Assembly (NCBI RefSeq): GCF_900091495.1
Contig: NZ_LT607413.1
Coordinates: 7,711,487 to 7,775,486 of the forward strand
DNA length: 64,000 bases
Origin: Micromonospora echinospora
GTDB taxonomy: Bacteria; Actinomycetota; Actinomycetes; Mycobacteriales; Micromonosporaceae
Reading direction: 5' to 3'
The notes beneath the pieces are model-generated. The model did not search any database, was not told where the DNA came from, and saw only the letters and a list, made by a program, of their open reading frames with translations. A program made the translations under genes and the position numbers. Shown here in pieces: positions 49,609 to 56,861 of the stretch; the stretch's first letter is position 1, and every line of letters starts with the position of its first letter.

Positions 49609-49968
49609 GTGAAACCGGCTGATCTTGACATCGATCGTGACGTAACTCGCATCGGGGACCTTGTCGACGCGATGCGTGCTGAGCTGGACGCCCTCGCGGC
49701 TGTCCTACCTGCGGCTATTGACGCACAGTGGACGACGCCGCCCGTCCCCCGTCCGAGGGAAGACACGGCCGAACGGGTGAAGGGCGAGCGGTCCGAACCG
49801 ACCGCGTCCGTAGCACTCGATCCGGATCGCTTGCGGCTGCGTGAGCAGGTAGTACGCTCGGCCCGAATACTTGCCGGTGGGAATACCGCGCTGAGGCAAG
49901 TACGGGCCGGCGTCGAGAAGGCGTTGACGCCGTGGCAGGAAGAAGGCAACGGGGATGAGCGACGGTAA
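49609..49968 (+). CDS. Hypothetical early protein
   Basis: The 119-aa product has an N-terminal helix (RIGDLVDAMRAELDALAAVLPAAIDAQW), a polar linker and a helical C-terminus (DRLRLREQVVRSARILAGGNTALRQVRAGVEKAL). It overlaps the following gene by 14 bases. Similar small proteins follow polymerases in other actinophages, without a known function. Confidence 0.62.
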   Translation: MKPADLDIDRDVTRIGDLVDAMRAELDALAAVLPAAIDAQWTTPPVPRPREDTAERVKGERSEPTASVALDPDRLRLREQVVRSARILAGGNTALRQVRAGVEKALTPWQEEGNGDERR

Positions 49969-50326
49969 GCGAGCCTCGCGGGAAGGGGTCCCGTTGGCGG
50001 GACTGGCCGGACTGGCTGGTCGCCGCGTCTACCTTCTCGGGTCCGCCGCTGGCACCCCTGCCGAGCGGTCGCGGCGCTTCAGCGCCGTCGCCTGCGCGCT
50101 GGCGGGCGCGGGCTTCGACGTCGTTATGCCCGGGTGGACGCACCCCGAGACGCAGAACGCCGACGACCTACTCTCCGTAGTGGACGACGACGTGTCGGCC
50201 CTCGCCTCGGCGGACGTGGTCGTCGCGCTTCCCGGGTCCGAGAGCCTTTGGGAGTACACGATGGCGGGGCTGCTCGGGGTGCCGGTCGTACCGTCAGTCG
50301 AATGCACTCTTCTTAGGTCAGCCTGA
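49955..50326 (+). CDS. Rossmann-like protein, DUF4406-type
   Basis: The 123-aa product (RRVYLLGSAAGTPAERSRRFSAVACALAGAGFDVVMPGWTHPE, DDVSALASADVVVALPGSESLWEYTMAGLLGVPVV) has the layout of nucleoside 2-deoxyribosyltransferase-like/DUF4406 proteins. These may act on nucleotides or small signalling nucleotides. The catalytic residues were not confirmed. Confidence 0.65.
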   Translation: MSDGKRASREGVPLAGLAGLAGRRVYLLGSAAGTPAERSRRFSAVACALAGAGFDVVMPGWTHPETQNADDLLSVVDDDVSALASADVVVALPGSESLWEYTMAGLLGVPVVPSVECTLLRSA

Positions 50327-50342
50327 CCTAACCAGCGGAAAC

Positions 50343-50371
50343 GAGGCCCCGGGGTGTCCCCTCGGGGCCTC
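50343..50371 (+). terminator. Terminator
   Basis: GAGGCCCCG pairs with CGGGGCCTC, ending the polymerase operon. The stretch to 50450 shows no gene. Confidence 0.7.
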
Positions 50372-50450
50372 TTCGCGTCTTCCGGGTGGGGCCCCCTCGT
50401 CCGTCCAGACAGGACGCTTCCTCGATCAGCTCAGGCCATCCCGCAACTCT

Positions 50451-50478
50451 TTGCGCTAAACGCTTTGCGCATTAACGT
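50451..50478 (+). promoter_or_regulatory. Promoter with operator copy 6
   Basis: TTGCGC (50451-50456) and TAACGT (50473-50478) form a possible promoter with a 16-bp spacer. GCGCTAAACGCTTTGCGC (50453-50470) overlaps it. It drives the sigma-like gene 86 bp downstream. Confidence 0.65.
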
Positions 50479-50563
50479 GCTTAACGCGCGGTAACTCGCA
50501 CACCCGTTCGATTGCTGGCCGGCGCTCACCGGCAGACCTCTCACGCCCTTTGGAGGCATCGTT

Positions 50564-51337
50564 ATGTCCGCTTTCGCTCGTATCGACACCATGTGGGACG
50601 CCCCGGTCGAGCACATCGCGACCGCCGCCGAGGAGGTCGAGCTGATCGCCGCCGCCGGGGCCGGCGACGAGGACGCCCTTCTGCGCCTGTTCGCCAGCTA
50701 CGTCCCGCACCTGTGCCAGGCCGTCGGGGCGTACACGAAGGTGCTCCCGCTGGACGACGCCCGTCAGGCCGCTTTCCTCGGCCTGGTCTCCGCTGTCCGG
50801 GCCTTCGACCCGGCGCAGTCCGACCGCCTGGTCAGCGTCATCCGACAGCACGCGCACGCCGAGCTGTCGGCCGCCGCCCAGGCCGCCGGGACCGGCTTCA
50901 CCGTGCCGAGCCGCACTGTGGAGCGGTTTTTCGGCATCCTGGCGAAGGCCGGGAACGACGTCGCCGAGGCCGCGAAGATCGCCCCCGCGTACGAGATGAC
51001 GGCGGACACCTTCTACTCCGTCCTCGGCGCGGTGACGGCCGGCGCGTCGCTCGAAACCGCGCTGGAAGCCCGTGGGGACGCCGTCTTCGGGAACGTGGTC
51101 GCCCCGCGTGAGATCGCCGACGCCGAGGACCGCGTCCTCGTCGAGTTGGCCTTCCGCGCAGTCGACGACTTCGAGCGGGACGTCTGCCGGTTGGCCTACG
51201 GCTTCAGCGACTTTGACCCGGTGCCGGACGCCGAGATCGGCCACCGGCTCGGGAAGTTCTCCCGGCTGAAGATTCAGCGCACGCGGACGCGGGCCCTGGG
51301 CAAGATGCGCTCGGCCCTGGGTGCGCTAAACGCTTAG
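50564..51337 (+). CDS. Sigma70-like factor
   Basis: The 257-aa protein has a region 2-like segment DDARQAAFLGLVSAVRAFDP (about residues 66-85), the core-binding and -10 helix of sigma70 proteins, then an intermediate region and a region 4-like C-terminus (DAEIGHRLGKFSRLKIQRTRTRALGKMRSALGAL). It would direct host RNA polymerase to phage promoters. The ATG follows GGAGG. The operator repeat overlaps its stop codon. Confidence 0.72.
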   Translation: MSAFARIDTMWDAPVEHIATAAEEVELIAAAGAGDEDALLRLFASYVPHLCQAVGAYTKVLPLDDARQAAFLGLVSAVRAFDPAQSDRLVSVIRQHAHAELSAAAQAAGTGFTVPSRTVERFFGILAKAGNDVAEAAKIAPAYEMTADTFYSVLGAVTAGASLETALEARGDAVFGNVVAPREIADAEDRVLVELAFRAVDDFERDVCRLAYGFSDFDPVPDAEIGHRLGKFSRLKIQRTRTRALGKMRSALGALNA

Positions 51338-51340
51338 CGC
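51323..51340. promoter_or_regulatory. Operator copy 7
   Basis: GCGCTAAACGCTTAGCGC spans the sigma-like gene stop codon and lies 23 bp upstream of early promoter 9. Confidence 0.65.
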
Positions 51341-51362
51341 TGAAAGGGGGCGAGGAATTTCT

Positions 51363-51391
51363 GAACACCTCGCCCCCACCCGGCGCATAGG
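51363..51391 (+). promoter_or_regulatory. Early promoter element 9
   Basis: GAACACC, 12 bp, GGCGCATAGG. The start is 37 bp downstream. Confidence 0.75.
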
Positions 51392-51427
51392 TCCGGCAAG
51401 CAACCCCCAACCTGAAAGGCACCGACC

Positions 51428-51595
51428 GTGGACTTCTTCGAGACCGACGCCGTCCGTCTGCCCGCCGCCCCCGAGGGCCGCGACGAGTACGAGGCGCTTC
51501 CGTTCGAGTTCCGCGACGAGCTGGACGACGCCTTCGCGGACGACCTGCGGGCCGCCGTGACCGGCCTGCCGGCCCGGCCCGGGACGCTGCGCTGA
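51428..51595 (+). CDS. Small acidic protein
   Basis: The 55-aa product begins VDFFETDAVRLPAAPEGRDE and ends ARPGTLR; it is strongly acidic (about a third Asp/Glu). GTG 51428 lacks a strong ribosome site. It overlaps the next gene (TGATG). Acidic early proteins can mimic DNA or bind sigma factors, but this is speculative. Confidence 0.55.
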   Translation: MDFFETDAVRLPAAPEGRDEYEALPFEFRDELDDAFADDLRAAVTGLPARPGTLR

Positions 51596-51750
51596 TGTTC
51601 GCCCGCCTGCGGGCCCGCTTCGCCGAGTGGCGCGAGGCGGGCCGGGTGCCGGACGGCTGGGAGACCCCCGAGGGTCAGGCCGCGCTTGCCCGCATCCTGC
51701 GCGAGACCACCGCCGAGCGGAAGCGGCCCGCCCCCGAGGAGTCCCCGTGA
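51595..51750 (+). CDS. Small basic protein
   Basis: The 51-aa product (RLRARFAEWREAGRVPDGWETPEGQAALARILRETTAERKR) is helical and basic. It lies between the acidic gene and the second sigma-like gene, coupled on both sides. Function unknown. Confidence 0.55.
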   Translation: MFARLRARFAEWREAGRVPDGWETPEGQAALARILRETTAERKRPAPEESP

Positions 51751-52322
51751 CTGCCCCGGCCGACCACGTCACCCGCCTTGATCCGCTGATCCGCATCATG
51801 TCGGCCGAGCGGGTTCCACCCGCCCTGCGCGACGACGCCGAGCAGGAAGCCCGGATCGCGGTCTGGACGGTCGCCACGGCGCACGCCGACGACCCCCGCC
51901 CGCTCGGGCCCCTCCTGACGACGGTCGCCCGGCGGGCGGTCCGGGCGGTCGCCGTGGGACGACCCATGACCGGCGAGGAGGGGCGTCGCGGCGTCGAGCG
52001 CGACCCGTTACGGGCGGGCCGGCTGGTCGAGTTGGACACGGAGCGCGACGACGCCCCGCAGGGTGACCACGCGGAAGCTGTCGCTCTGCGGGTCTCGGTG
52101 GCTCGGGCCCTCGCCGACCTGGCCCCTTGGGAACGTGCCTACGTGGTCGGGCGCTTCCTCGAAGACCGTCCGGTCGCCGAGGTCGCGGCGGACCTCGGCA
52201 TGTCGCCTACCGGGCTCGCGAATGCCTGGTCCCGACGGCTGCGTCCTGCGCTCGCCGAGGCATTATCGCCCCTGGTCAGCGCGGGTGCGCAGACCCGGAG
52301 TTGCGCTAAACGCTTTGCGTAA
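51747..52322 (+). CDS. ECF-type sigma-like factor
   Basis: The 191-aa protein has DDAEQEARIAVWTVATAH, a region 2-like sequence, and a C-terminal region 4 with ERAYVVGRFLEDRPVAEVAADLGMSPTGLANAWSRRLRPALAEAL, a clear helix-turn-helix. This is the layout of ECF sigma factors, which favour GAAC-type -35 boxes. It is therefore a candidate reader of the GAACACC promoters. The GTG is in GTGA overlap, and an operator spans its stop. Confidence 0.75.
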   Translation: MTAPADHVTRLDPLIRIMSAERVPPALRDDAEQEARIAVWTVATAHADDPRPLGPLLTTVARRAVRAVAVGRPMTGEEGRRGVERDPLRAGRLVELDTERDDAPQGDHAEAVALRVSVARALADLAPWERAYVVGRFLEDRPVAEVAADLGMSPTGLANAWSRRLRPALAEALSPLVSAGAQTRSCAKRFA

Positions 52323-52330
52323 CCTAGACT
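52301..52330 (+). promoter_or_regulatory. Promoter with operator copy 8
   Basis: TTGCGC (52301-52306), 18 bp, TAGACT (52325-52330), overlapped by GCGCTAAACGCTTTGCGT. GTTTACAC follows at the expected start (52333-52340). Confidence 0.7.
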
Positions 52331-52366
52331 CCGTTTACACGCTTCGCCGAACCGAAGGAGCACGAA

Positions 52367-53485
52367 ATGACCGCCACCCCGACCCGCGCCACCTACAAGG
52401 GCCACGGCAAGCCGGAAACCCTGATCCTCTTCGGTATCTACGCGAAGCCGAACGCCGTCGGCGTTCCGGTCCGGGTGGTGAAGGGGCGGTGCGGGAACCG
52501 GTTCATCTCCCTGGAGACCGGGGAGCAGGTAGAGGGCCTGGGCGTGGCGGGCAAGTTCTGGGCCGCCCCGATCGAGGAGACCGAGACCGTCGAGCCGGCC
52601 CCGGCCGTCGAGCCCGCCCCGGCCGATGTGAACCCGCTTCGGCCCGCGCCCGGCTCGGGCTCGGCCAACTGTGCGGCGCACGGGCCGCTGTGCCCGCACC
52701 CGGCTAAGTGTGCCCCGGGGGTCCGGCACCTGACGAAGACGGGCGTCCCGCATCGAACGGTGTGCGGAGAGGTTGCGGCCAACGTGCCCGTTACCGCGTT
52801 GCCGCGAAAGGCCACCTGCCCGAAGTGCGTCGCCCCCAACTCGGCGAACCTGGTCGCCGAGGTCGCCCCCGCCTCGGCCCCGGCGGTCCCGGCCGAGACG
52901 ATCGCGACCCGCGAAGCCTGGCTCGTTGGCGCGGTCGACGCCCTTCGCCCGATCTTCGCCGAGCACAGCGCGACCGTCCCGGCGGTCCGGGTGTCGGTCG
53001 GATGGCCGGGGGTGTCGAGCCGGAAGGGCCTGACGAAGGTCATCGGCCAGTGCTGGGCGTCCCACGTCACGGCGGATAAGACCCCGCAGGTCTTCATCTC
53101 GCCCGTCCTGGGCGACGCCGGTCAGGTGCTCGAAACCCTCGTGCACGAGCTGATCCACGCGTGGGACGACTGCAAGTCGGGCCACAAGGGCGACTTCGCG
53201 AAGCTGGCAAAGCGGATTGGCCTGACCGGGAAGATGACGGCCACGGTCGCGGGCGACGAGCTGAAGGCGAAGCTCGCCGAGATCGCCGGCCACCTCGGCG
53301 AGTACCCGCACGCGAAGCTGTCCGCCCCGGGGCGCAACGGCCAGGGCGAGAAGAAGCAGACCACGCGGATGATCAAGTGCCTTTGCGCCTGCGAGTACAC
53401 CGCCCGGACCACGCGGAAGTGGTTGGAGGAGGTTGGGGCCCCGATCTGCCCGCGCTGCAAGGTCGAGATGGAAATCTGCGCCTGA
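52367..53485 (+). CDS. SprT-like metalloprotease
   Basis: The 372-aa protein has an N-terminal RNA/DNA-interaction-like region with Cys pairs (NCAAHGPLCPHPAKCAPG; CGEVAA...CPKCVAPN), and a C-terminal SprT domain with HELIH (His260, Glu261, His264) plus His273 in CKSGHKGDF, followed by a zinc ribbon (CLCACEY...CPRCKVEM). Cellular SprT/Spartan proteins cut DNA-protein crosslinks. A phage version may clear bound host proteins or process phage proteins. The promoter is operator-controlled. Confidence 0.82.
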   Translation: MTATPTRATYKGHGKPETLILFGIYAKPNAVGVPVRVVKGRCGNRFISLETGEQVEGLGVAGKFWAAPIEETETVEPAPAVEPAPADVNPLRPAPGSGSANCAAHGPLCPHPAKCAPGVRHLTKTGVPHRTVCGEVAANVPVTALPRKATCPKCVAPNSANLVAEVAPASAPAVPAETIATREAWLVGAVDALRPIFAEHSATVPAVRVSVGWPGVSSRKGLTKVIGQCWASHVTADKTPQVFISPVLGDAGQVLETLVHELIHAWDDCKSGHKGDFAKLAKRIGLTGKMTATVAGDELKAKLAEIAGHLGEYPHAKLSAPGRNGQGEKKQTTRMIKCLCACEYTARTTRKWLEEVGAPICPRCKVEMEICA

Positions 53486-53489
53486 CCCC

Positions 53490-53515
53490 GCGCCCCGTCG
53501 ACCCCGGCGGGGCGC
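53490..53515 (+). terminator. Terminator
   Basis: GCGCCCCG pairs with CGGGGCGC after the SprT gene. Confidence 0.6.
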
Positions 53516-53542
53516 ACCGTTTACACGCCTAAGGAGATTTCG

Positions 53543-54058
53543 ATGGAGACGACGACCGTGGGCAAGCTGACCGTAGGGGCGCGGGTCCTGGTCACGATGG
53601 ACCCACATGCCCCGACGGCCTTCGCCAGCGACCCGGCCACCGCCCGCGCGGCCGAGGTCGTGGCGGAACCCGAGAAGGTCGGTCGCCGCCGGCTGATCCG
53701 GACCGACCTGGGCGACATCGAGGCGGGCCCGACGACGAAGGTCGTCCTCGCCCCGGCCGAGCCCGAGCAGACCCCGGAGACGGCCCCTGAGCCCGCCGAG
53801 GACGCCGTCCCGGCCCCGGCTGGTCTGGTGACCGCGACGGCCACGGTCGACGCTGCGGGCCGGCTGACGGCCGAGAGCGTCGTCCGGGTGGGCGGTGCCA
53901 AAGCGCCGGTCCCGACGGAGGTCGACGGCCCCGCCGGCAAGATCGCCCCGGTGCGGTTGGTCGCTGCCCTGGCGGCGCTCGGGTACGAGCCCGTCGGCCG
54001 CTGGGCACCCGGCGCGGGCAACTATGTGGAGTGCCAGGTCCGTCCGCTTCACCCGTAA
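53543..54058 (+). CDS. Hypothetical early protein
   Basis: The 171-aa product starts METTTVGKLTVGARVLVTM, with a short barrel-like unit, then an acidic Pro-rich linker and a C-terminal domain (IAPVRLVAALAALGYEPVGRWAPGAGNYVECQVRPL). GTTTACAC lies at 53519, just upstream of its AAGGAGA. Function unknown. Confidence 0.6.
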   Translation: METTTVGKLTVGARVLVTMDPHAPTAFASDPATARAAEVVAEPEKVGRRRLIRTDLGDIEAGPTTKVVLAPAEPEQTPETAPEPAEDAVPAPAGLVTATATVDAAGRLTAESVVRVGGAKAPVPTEVDGPAGKIAPVRLVAALAALGYEPVGRWAPGAGNYVECQVRPLHP

Positions 54059-54092
54059 CCGCGTCCCGCTCCCTAGACGATTGTGAGCAGAA

Positions 54093-54335
54093 ATGGCCGA
54101 CACCCGGTTCCGCATGGTTGGCACGGTTCACGGCGTGGAGTCCTGCCCGGGGGTGTGGCAGGTCGTCCAGGGGTCCGAGTTCGAGCGAGGCCCGGACACC
54201 GTCGTTCAGGGTAAGCCGATCGGTTACCGCGTCGTTGTCGTCAAGTTGGTGTGTAGCGCCCAGGCGAACCACACGACTGCCGACTTCTACTACCCCCGAT
54301 CTCTTCCCCGCCACCTGACCCCCTCCGCCCCGTGA
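54093..54335 (+). CDS. Small hypothetical protein
   Basis: The 80-aa product (FRMVGTVHGVESCPGVWQVVQGSEFERGPDTVVQGKPIGYRVVVVKLVCS) is beta-rich. No strong ribosome site is seen before the ATG. Its stop lies in the terminator stem. Function unknown. Confidence 0.55.
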   Translation: MADTRFRMVGTVHGVESCPGVWQVVQGSEFERGPDTVVQGKPIGYRVVVVKLVCSAQANHTTADFYYPRSLPRHLTPSAP

Positions 54336-54360
54336 CCTGGGATTTCCCGGGCACGGGGCG
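54326..54360 (+). terminator. Terminator
   Basis: CGCCCCGTG pairs with CACGGGGCG around the stop codon of the preceding gene; GTTTACAC follows at 54360. Confidence 0.65.
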
Positions 54361-54367
54361 TTTACAC

Positions 54368-54397
54368 TTGCGCTAAACGTTTAGCGCATGCTCTACT
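54368..54397 (+). promoter_or_regulatory. Promoter with perfect operator copy 9
   Basis: GCGCTAAACGTTTAGCGC (54370-54387) is a perfect 18-bp palindrome and the best representative of the family. TTGCGC and TCTACT flank it with an 18-bp spacer. Confidence 0.75.
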
Positions 54398-54433
54398 TGA
54401 CCTGCAAGCGCGAGACCGCCGAAGGAGTGCCGA

Positions 54434-55159
54434 ATGTCCCCGCTCACGATCACCAGCAAGGGCCGCAGCGTCACCGTCACCCGCGAGACCGTCCCGGTCG
54501 GGTTCTACCTGACCCCGCGCCCCGCGTTCGTGATCACCACCCCGAGCGGTTTCCGCGCCACGCTGCCCGAGTGCTACTGCCAGCTTGACGACCAGCCGGA
54601 GCGCACGCCGTGCAACCGCCCCGCCGGCCACGCCGTGCCGGGGCCGACTCGCAACCGGGACGAGCACTACCGGACGCACTGCCACTCGTGGCACCCGGGC
54701 AGCGCCGAGCGCTTCGCCCGCGACGTGCTCGCCGCGTCCGCCCGCCCGGCGACCCGGAAGCCGTCCGCCTCGAAGCCGGCGAAGTCGGACCTCTCCCCCG
54801 GTACCCGCGTCACCTGGGCGCACATCGCACCCGACGGGACCGAGGTCAAGCGGGCCGGCGTCGTCTGGGCGAACGCGCCCCGGTGCAACGGGAGCGAGAC
54901 CGTCTGGGTCACCCCGGACACCCCGGACCCCGCCGACGTCTACCCCGCCGCCGTGCCGGTCGTGCGGGCCCGGAAGGGCTCCCGGATCTACGTCGGTCGC
55001 ACCTGGTCGTCCGAGTGGTCGCCCTGCGGCGGTCGCCAGATCGAGCCCGGCGAGCTGTTCAGCGAGACCGGCCTGAACACCGACACGGCGAAGGTCGCCC
55101 AGGTCGCCGCCCGGCACGCCGCCACGCTGCGGGCGCAGCGCCACGACCTCGCCGCCTGA
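54434..55159 (+). CDS. Hypothetical early protein
   Basis: The 241-aa protein has a Cys/His-rich middle (ECYCQLDDQPERTPCNRPAGHAVPG, HYRTHCHSW) suggesting a zinc site, and a C-terminal domain with GTRVTWAHIAPDGTEVKRAGVVWANAPRCNGSETVWVTPD. GAAGGAG precedes the ATG. It is driven by the perfect operator-promoter. Function unknown. Confidence 0.65.
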   Translation: MSPLTITSKGRSVTVTRETVPVGFYLTPRPAFVITTPSGFRATLPECYCQLDDQPERTPCNRPAGHAVPGPTRNRDEHYRTHCHSWHPGSAERFARDVLAASARPATRKPSASKPAKSDLSPGTRVTWAHIAPDGTEVKRAGVVWANAPRCNGSETVWVTPDTPDPADVYPAAVPVVRARKGSRIYVGRTWSSEWSPCGGRQIEPGELFSETGLNTDTAKVAQVAARHAATLRAQRHDLAA

Positions 55160-55170
55160 CCTCTCCCCCG

Positions 55171-55194
55171 GCCGGGGGCCGCGTCGCCCCCGGC
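55171..55194 (+). terminator. Terminator
   Basis: GCCGGGGGC pairs with GCCCCCGGC. Confidence 0.65.
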
Positions 55195-55214
55195 CCGCTC
55201 CCCGAGGAGTTCCG

Positions 55215-55349
55215 ATGTACTTCCCCGACCCGCCCCGCCGGCCCTGGGTGTACGCGCTGGCGCTCGCCGGTATCGCGGCTGCGGCGTGGCTGTTCTGCGC
55301 GCTCCCCTTCGTTGTCGTTTCCCTGATCCTGAACCTGATTGGAGCCTGA
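55215..55349 (+). CDS. 44-residue membrane protein
   Basis: The frame begins MYFPDPPRRPWVYALALAGI and has two helices (VYALALAGIAAAAWLF and LPFVVVSLILNLIG). GAGGAGT precedes the ATG. It is upstream of the DUF2637-like gene by one base. Confidence 0.6.
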   Translation: MYFPDPPRRPWVYALALAGIAAAAWLFCALPFVVVSLILNLIGA

Positions 55350-55350
55350 A

Positions 55351-56220
55351 GTGTCGACCACCCCGACCGGCCGTGGCTGGGCGTACGCGGGCGCGATCAT
55401 CGGCGGGGCCCTGTCGGTCGCCGCGAACGTCGCGCACTCCTACATCGCGACGGATCCGCCGGCCCTGAAGGTCATCTTCTCGGCGTCCTGGTCGGTGCTG
55501 CTCTTCGTCGGTATCGAGGTCGTCGCCCGGGTCGCGTTCCCGCCCGGTATCCAGTACGTCGCGTTGCGGTTCGTGGGTCTCGGCGGGGTGTCCCTGGTCG
55601 CCGGCATCGTGTCCTACCAGCACATGTCCGGCCTGTTCGAGCATTGGGGCCTCGATTGGGCGACCGTTCACCTCGGCCCATTGGCGGTCGATGGCTTCCT
55701 GGCGATCTGCTCGGCCGCGTTGATCCTGACCGCTGCGAAGCGGGCACGGGTCGAGCCCTCGGCCGAGCGCGCGAAGCCGACCTTCGAGACCCTGTTTCCC
55801 CACCTTGCCGCGCTGCGCGACGAGGACGCCGTCCTGCCCGCTGAGACGGCCCCTGCCGCCCTGGTGGCCCCGGCCCCGATCGAGGCCACCCCCGAGCCGT
55901 CTGCGGTCCCGCCGTGGGCCGACGACGCCCCCGGAGCGCCAGCCCCGGACCCCGAGCCGGAGCCCGAGCCCGAGGCCCCGAAGGACCCCCGCTACGTGAC
56001 GGAGATCGTCTTCACCGAGGCGCTTCCCGAGCCCGGCGACCCGCGCCGGTACCCCGAGATCCGTCGCCGCGCCGAGATGCTGAACGAGGAGAACCCCGCC
56101 CGCAGTCAGCAGGTCATCGCGGACCTGATCGAGATCCCGCGCCGGACCCTGCGGGACGCGCTGGCCGCGACCGCGCCGAAGCCGGCGACGCCACCGAAGT
56201 TGGAGCTTGTGCACGTCTGA
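55351..56220 (+). CDS. DUF2637-like membrane protein with C-terminal HTH
   Basis: The 289-aa protein has four N-terminal membrane helices (about residues 12-130: WAYAGAIIGGALSVAANVAHSY, VIFSASWSVLLFVGIEVVARV, VALRFVGLGGVSLVAGIVSY, LAVDGFLAICSAALILTA), a Pro/Glu-rich linker (EPEPEPEPE) and a C-terminal HTH-like domain (ARSQQVIADLIEIPRRTLRDAL). This resembles DUF2637/Spd-like proteins of actinomycete plasmids and ICEs. The role is not known; it could tether phage DNA to the membrane. Confidence 0.7.
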   Translation: MSTTPTGRGWAYAGAIIGGALSVAANVAHSYIATDPPALKVIFSASWSVLLFVGIEVVARVAFPPGIQYVALRFVGLGGVSLVAGIVSYQHMSGLFEHWGLDWATVHLGPLAVDGFLAICSAALILTAAKRARVEPSAERAKPTFETLFPHLAALRDEDAVLPAETAPAALVAPAPIEATPEPSAVPPWADDAPGAPAPDPEPEPEPEAPKDPRYVTEIVFTEALPEPGDPRRYPEIRRRAEMLNEENPARSQQVIADLIEIPRRTLRDALAATAPKPATPPKLELVHV

Positions 56221-56227
56221 CCGATCG

Positions 56228-56261
56228 GCCCGCCCTGGGAGCGCCCCGGGGCGGGCTTTTT
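56228..56261 (+). terminator. Terminator
   Basis: GCCCGCCC pairs with GGGCGGGC and is followed by TTTTT, one of the few with a clear T run. Confidence 0.8.
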
Positions 56262-56268
56262 CGTGCCG

Positions 56269-56297
56269 TTGCGCTAAACGCTTTGCGCAGCTAGGCT
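56269..56297 (+). promoter_or_regulatory. Promoter with operator copy 10
   Basis: TTGCGC, 17 bp, TAGGCT, overlapped by GCGCTAAACGCTTTGCGC (56271-56288). GTTTACAC follows at 56299, near the expected +1. Confidence 0.75.
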
Positions 56298-56328
56298 CGT
56301 TTACACGCCCCACACGAAGGAGAGCCCG

Positions 56329-56784
56329 ATGACCGCCATCGCCACCGAAGCCGCCCCCGCCCTGACCATCCTCGGCGTGACCGATGAGCAGACCACCTGC
56401 GACCGCTGCGGTCGGATCGAGCTGCGGGGGACCGTCATTCTCGGCGACGAGAACGGCGAGGCGGGCCGGTACGGCTCGACCTGCGCCGGCTACATGCTCG
56501 ACCCGACCGGACGCACGAAGGGCGTTGGTAACCGCGCCCGCCTGATCGAGGAAGTTCGCCGGGACCGCATTTACTGGGCTCTGCGCAGCGCTCACGCTGC
56601 GCTCGCCGACCGGGACAAGCGGGACCAGTACGGCGCAGCCGGGTTCACCCGCGCGTGCCGCATCGTGACTGATTTGGAGCGCGCGACGCTGATCCACCGC
56701 CCGGACGAGATTGCCGCCGTCGCGGCGGTGCGCGCGAAGGCCCGCGAGATCCGCGCCGAACTGCGGGCCGCCGGCAAGCTCTGA
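56329..56784 (+). CDS. Rightmost early protein with CxxC
   Basis: The 151-aa protein has a CDRCGRIELRGTVILGDENG...YGSTCAGYML zinc-like site and a helical C-terminus (NRARLIEEVRRDRIYWALRSAHAALADRDKR). It ends the prophage, just before the right attachment half. Unknown role. AAGGAGAG precedes the ATG. Confidence 0.65.
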   Translation: MTAIATEAAPALTILGVTDEQTTCDRCGRIELRGTVILGDENGEAGRYGSTCAGYMLDPTGRTKGVGNRARLIEEVRRDRIYWALRSAHAALADRDKRDQYGAAGFTRACRIVTDLERATLIHRPDEIAAVAAVRAKAREIRAELRAAGKL

Positions 56785-56796
56785 CCCGACCTGCAA

Positions 56797-56831
56797 GCGC
56801 CCCGCCCCCGGACCTCGGGCGCGGGGCGTTT
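56797..56831 (+). terminator. Terminator at the prophage right end
   Basis: CGCCCCGC pairs with GCGGGGCG and is followed by TTT, isolating the last gene from the attachment site. Confidence 0.65.
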
Positions 56832-56861
56832 CGCTGTCCGCCCCCGTCCCGCTATGTCCGA

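Noticed and set aside
52139..54124. A 661-codon minus-strand frame
   Set aside because: It is antisense to the SprT gene, which has a complete HELIH motif on the plus strand.
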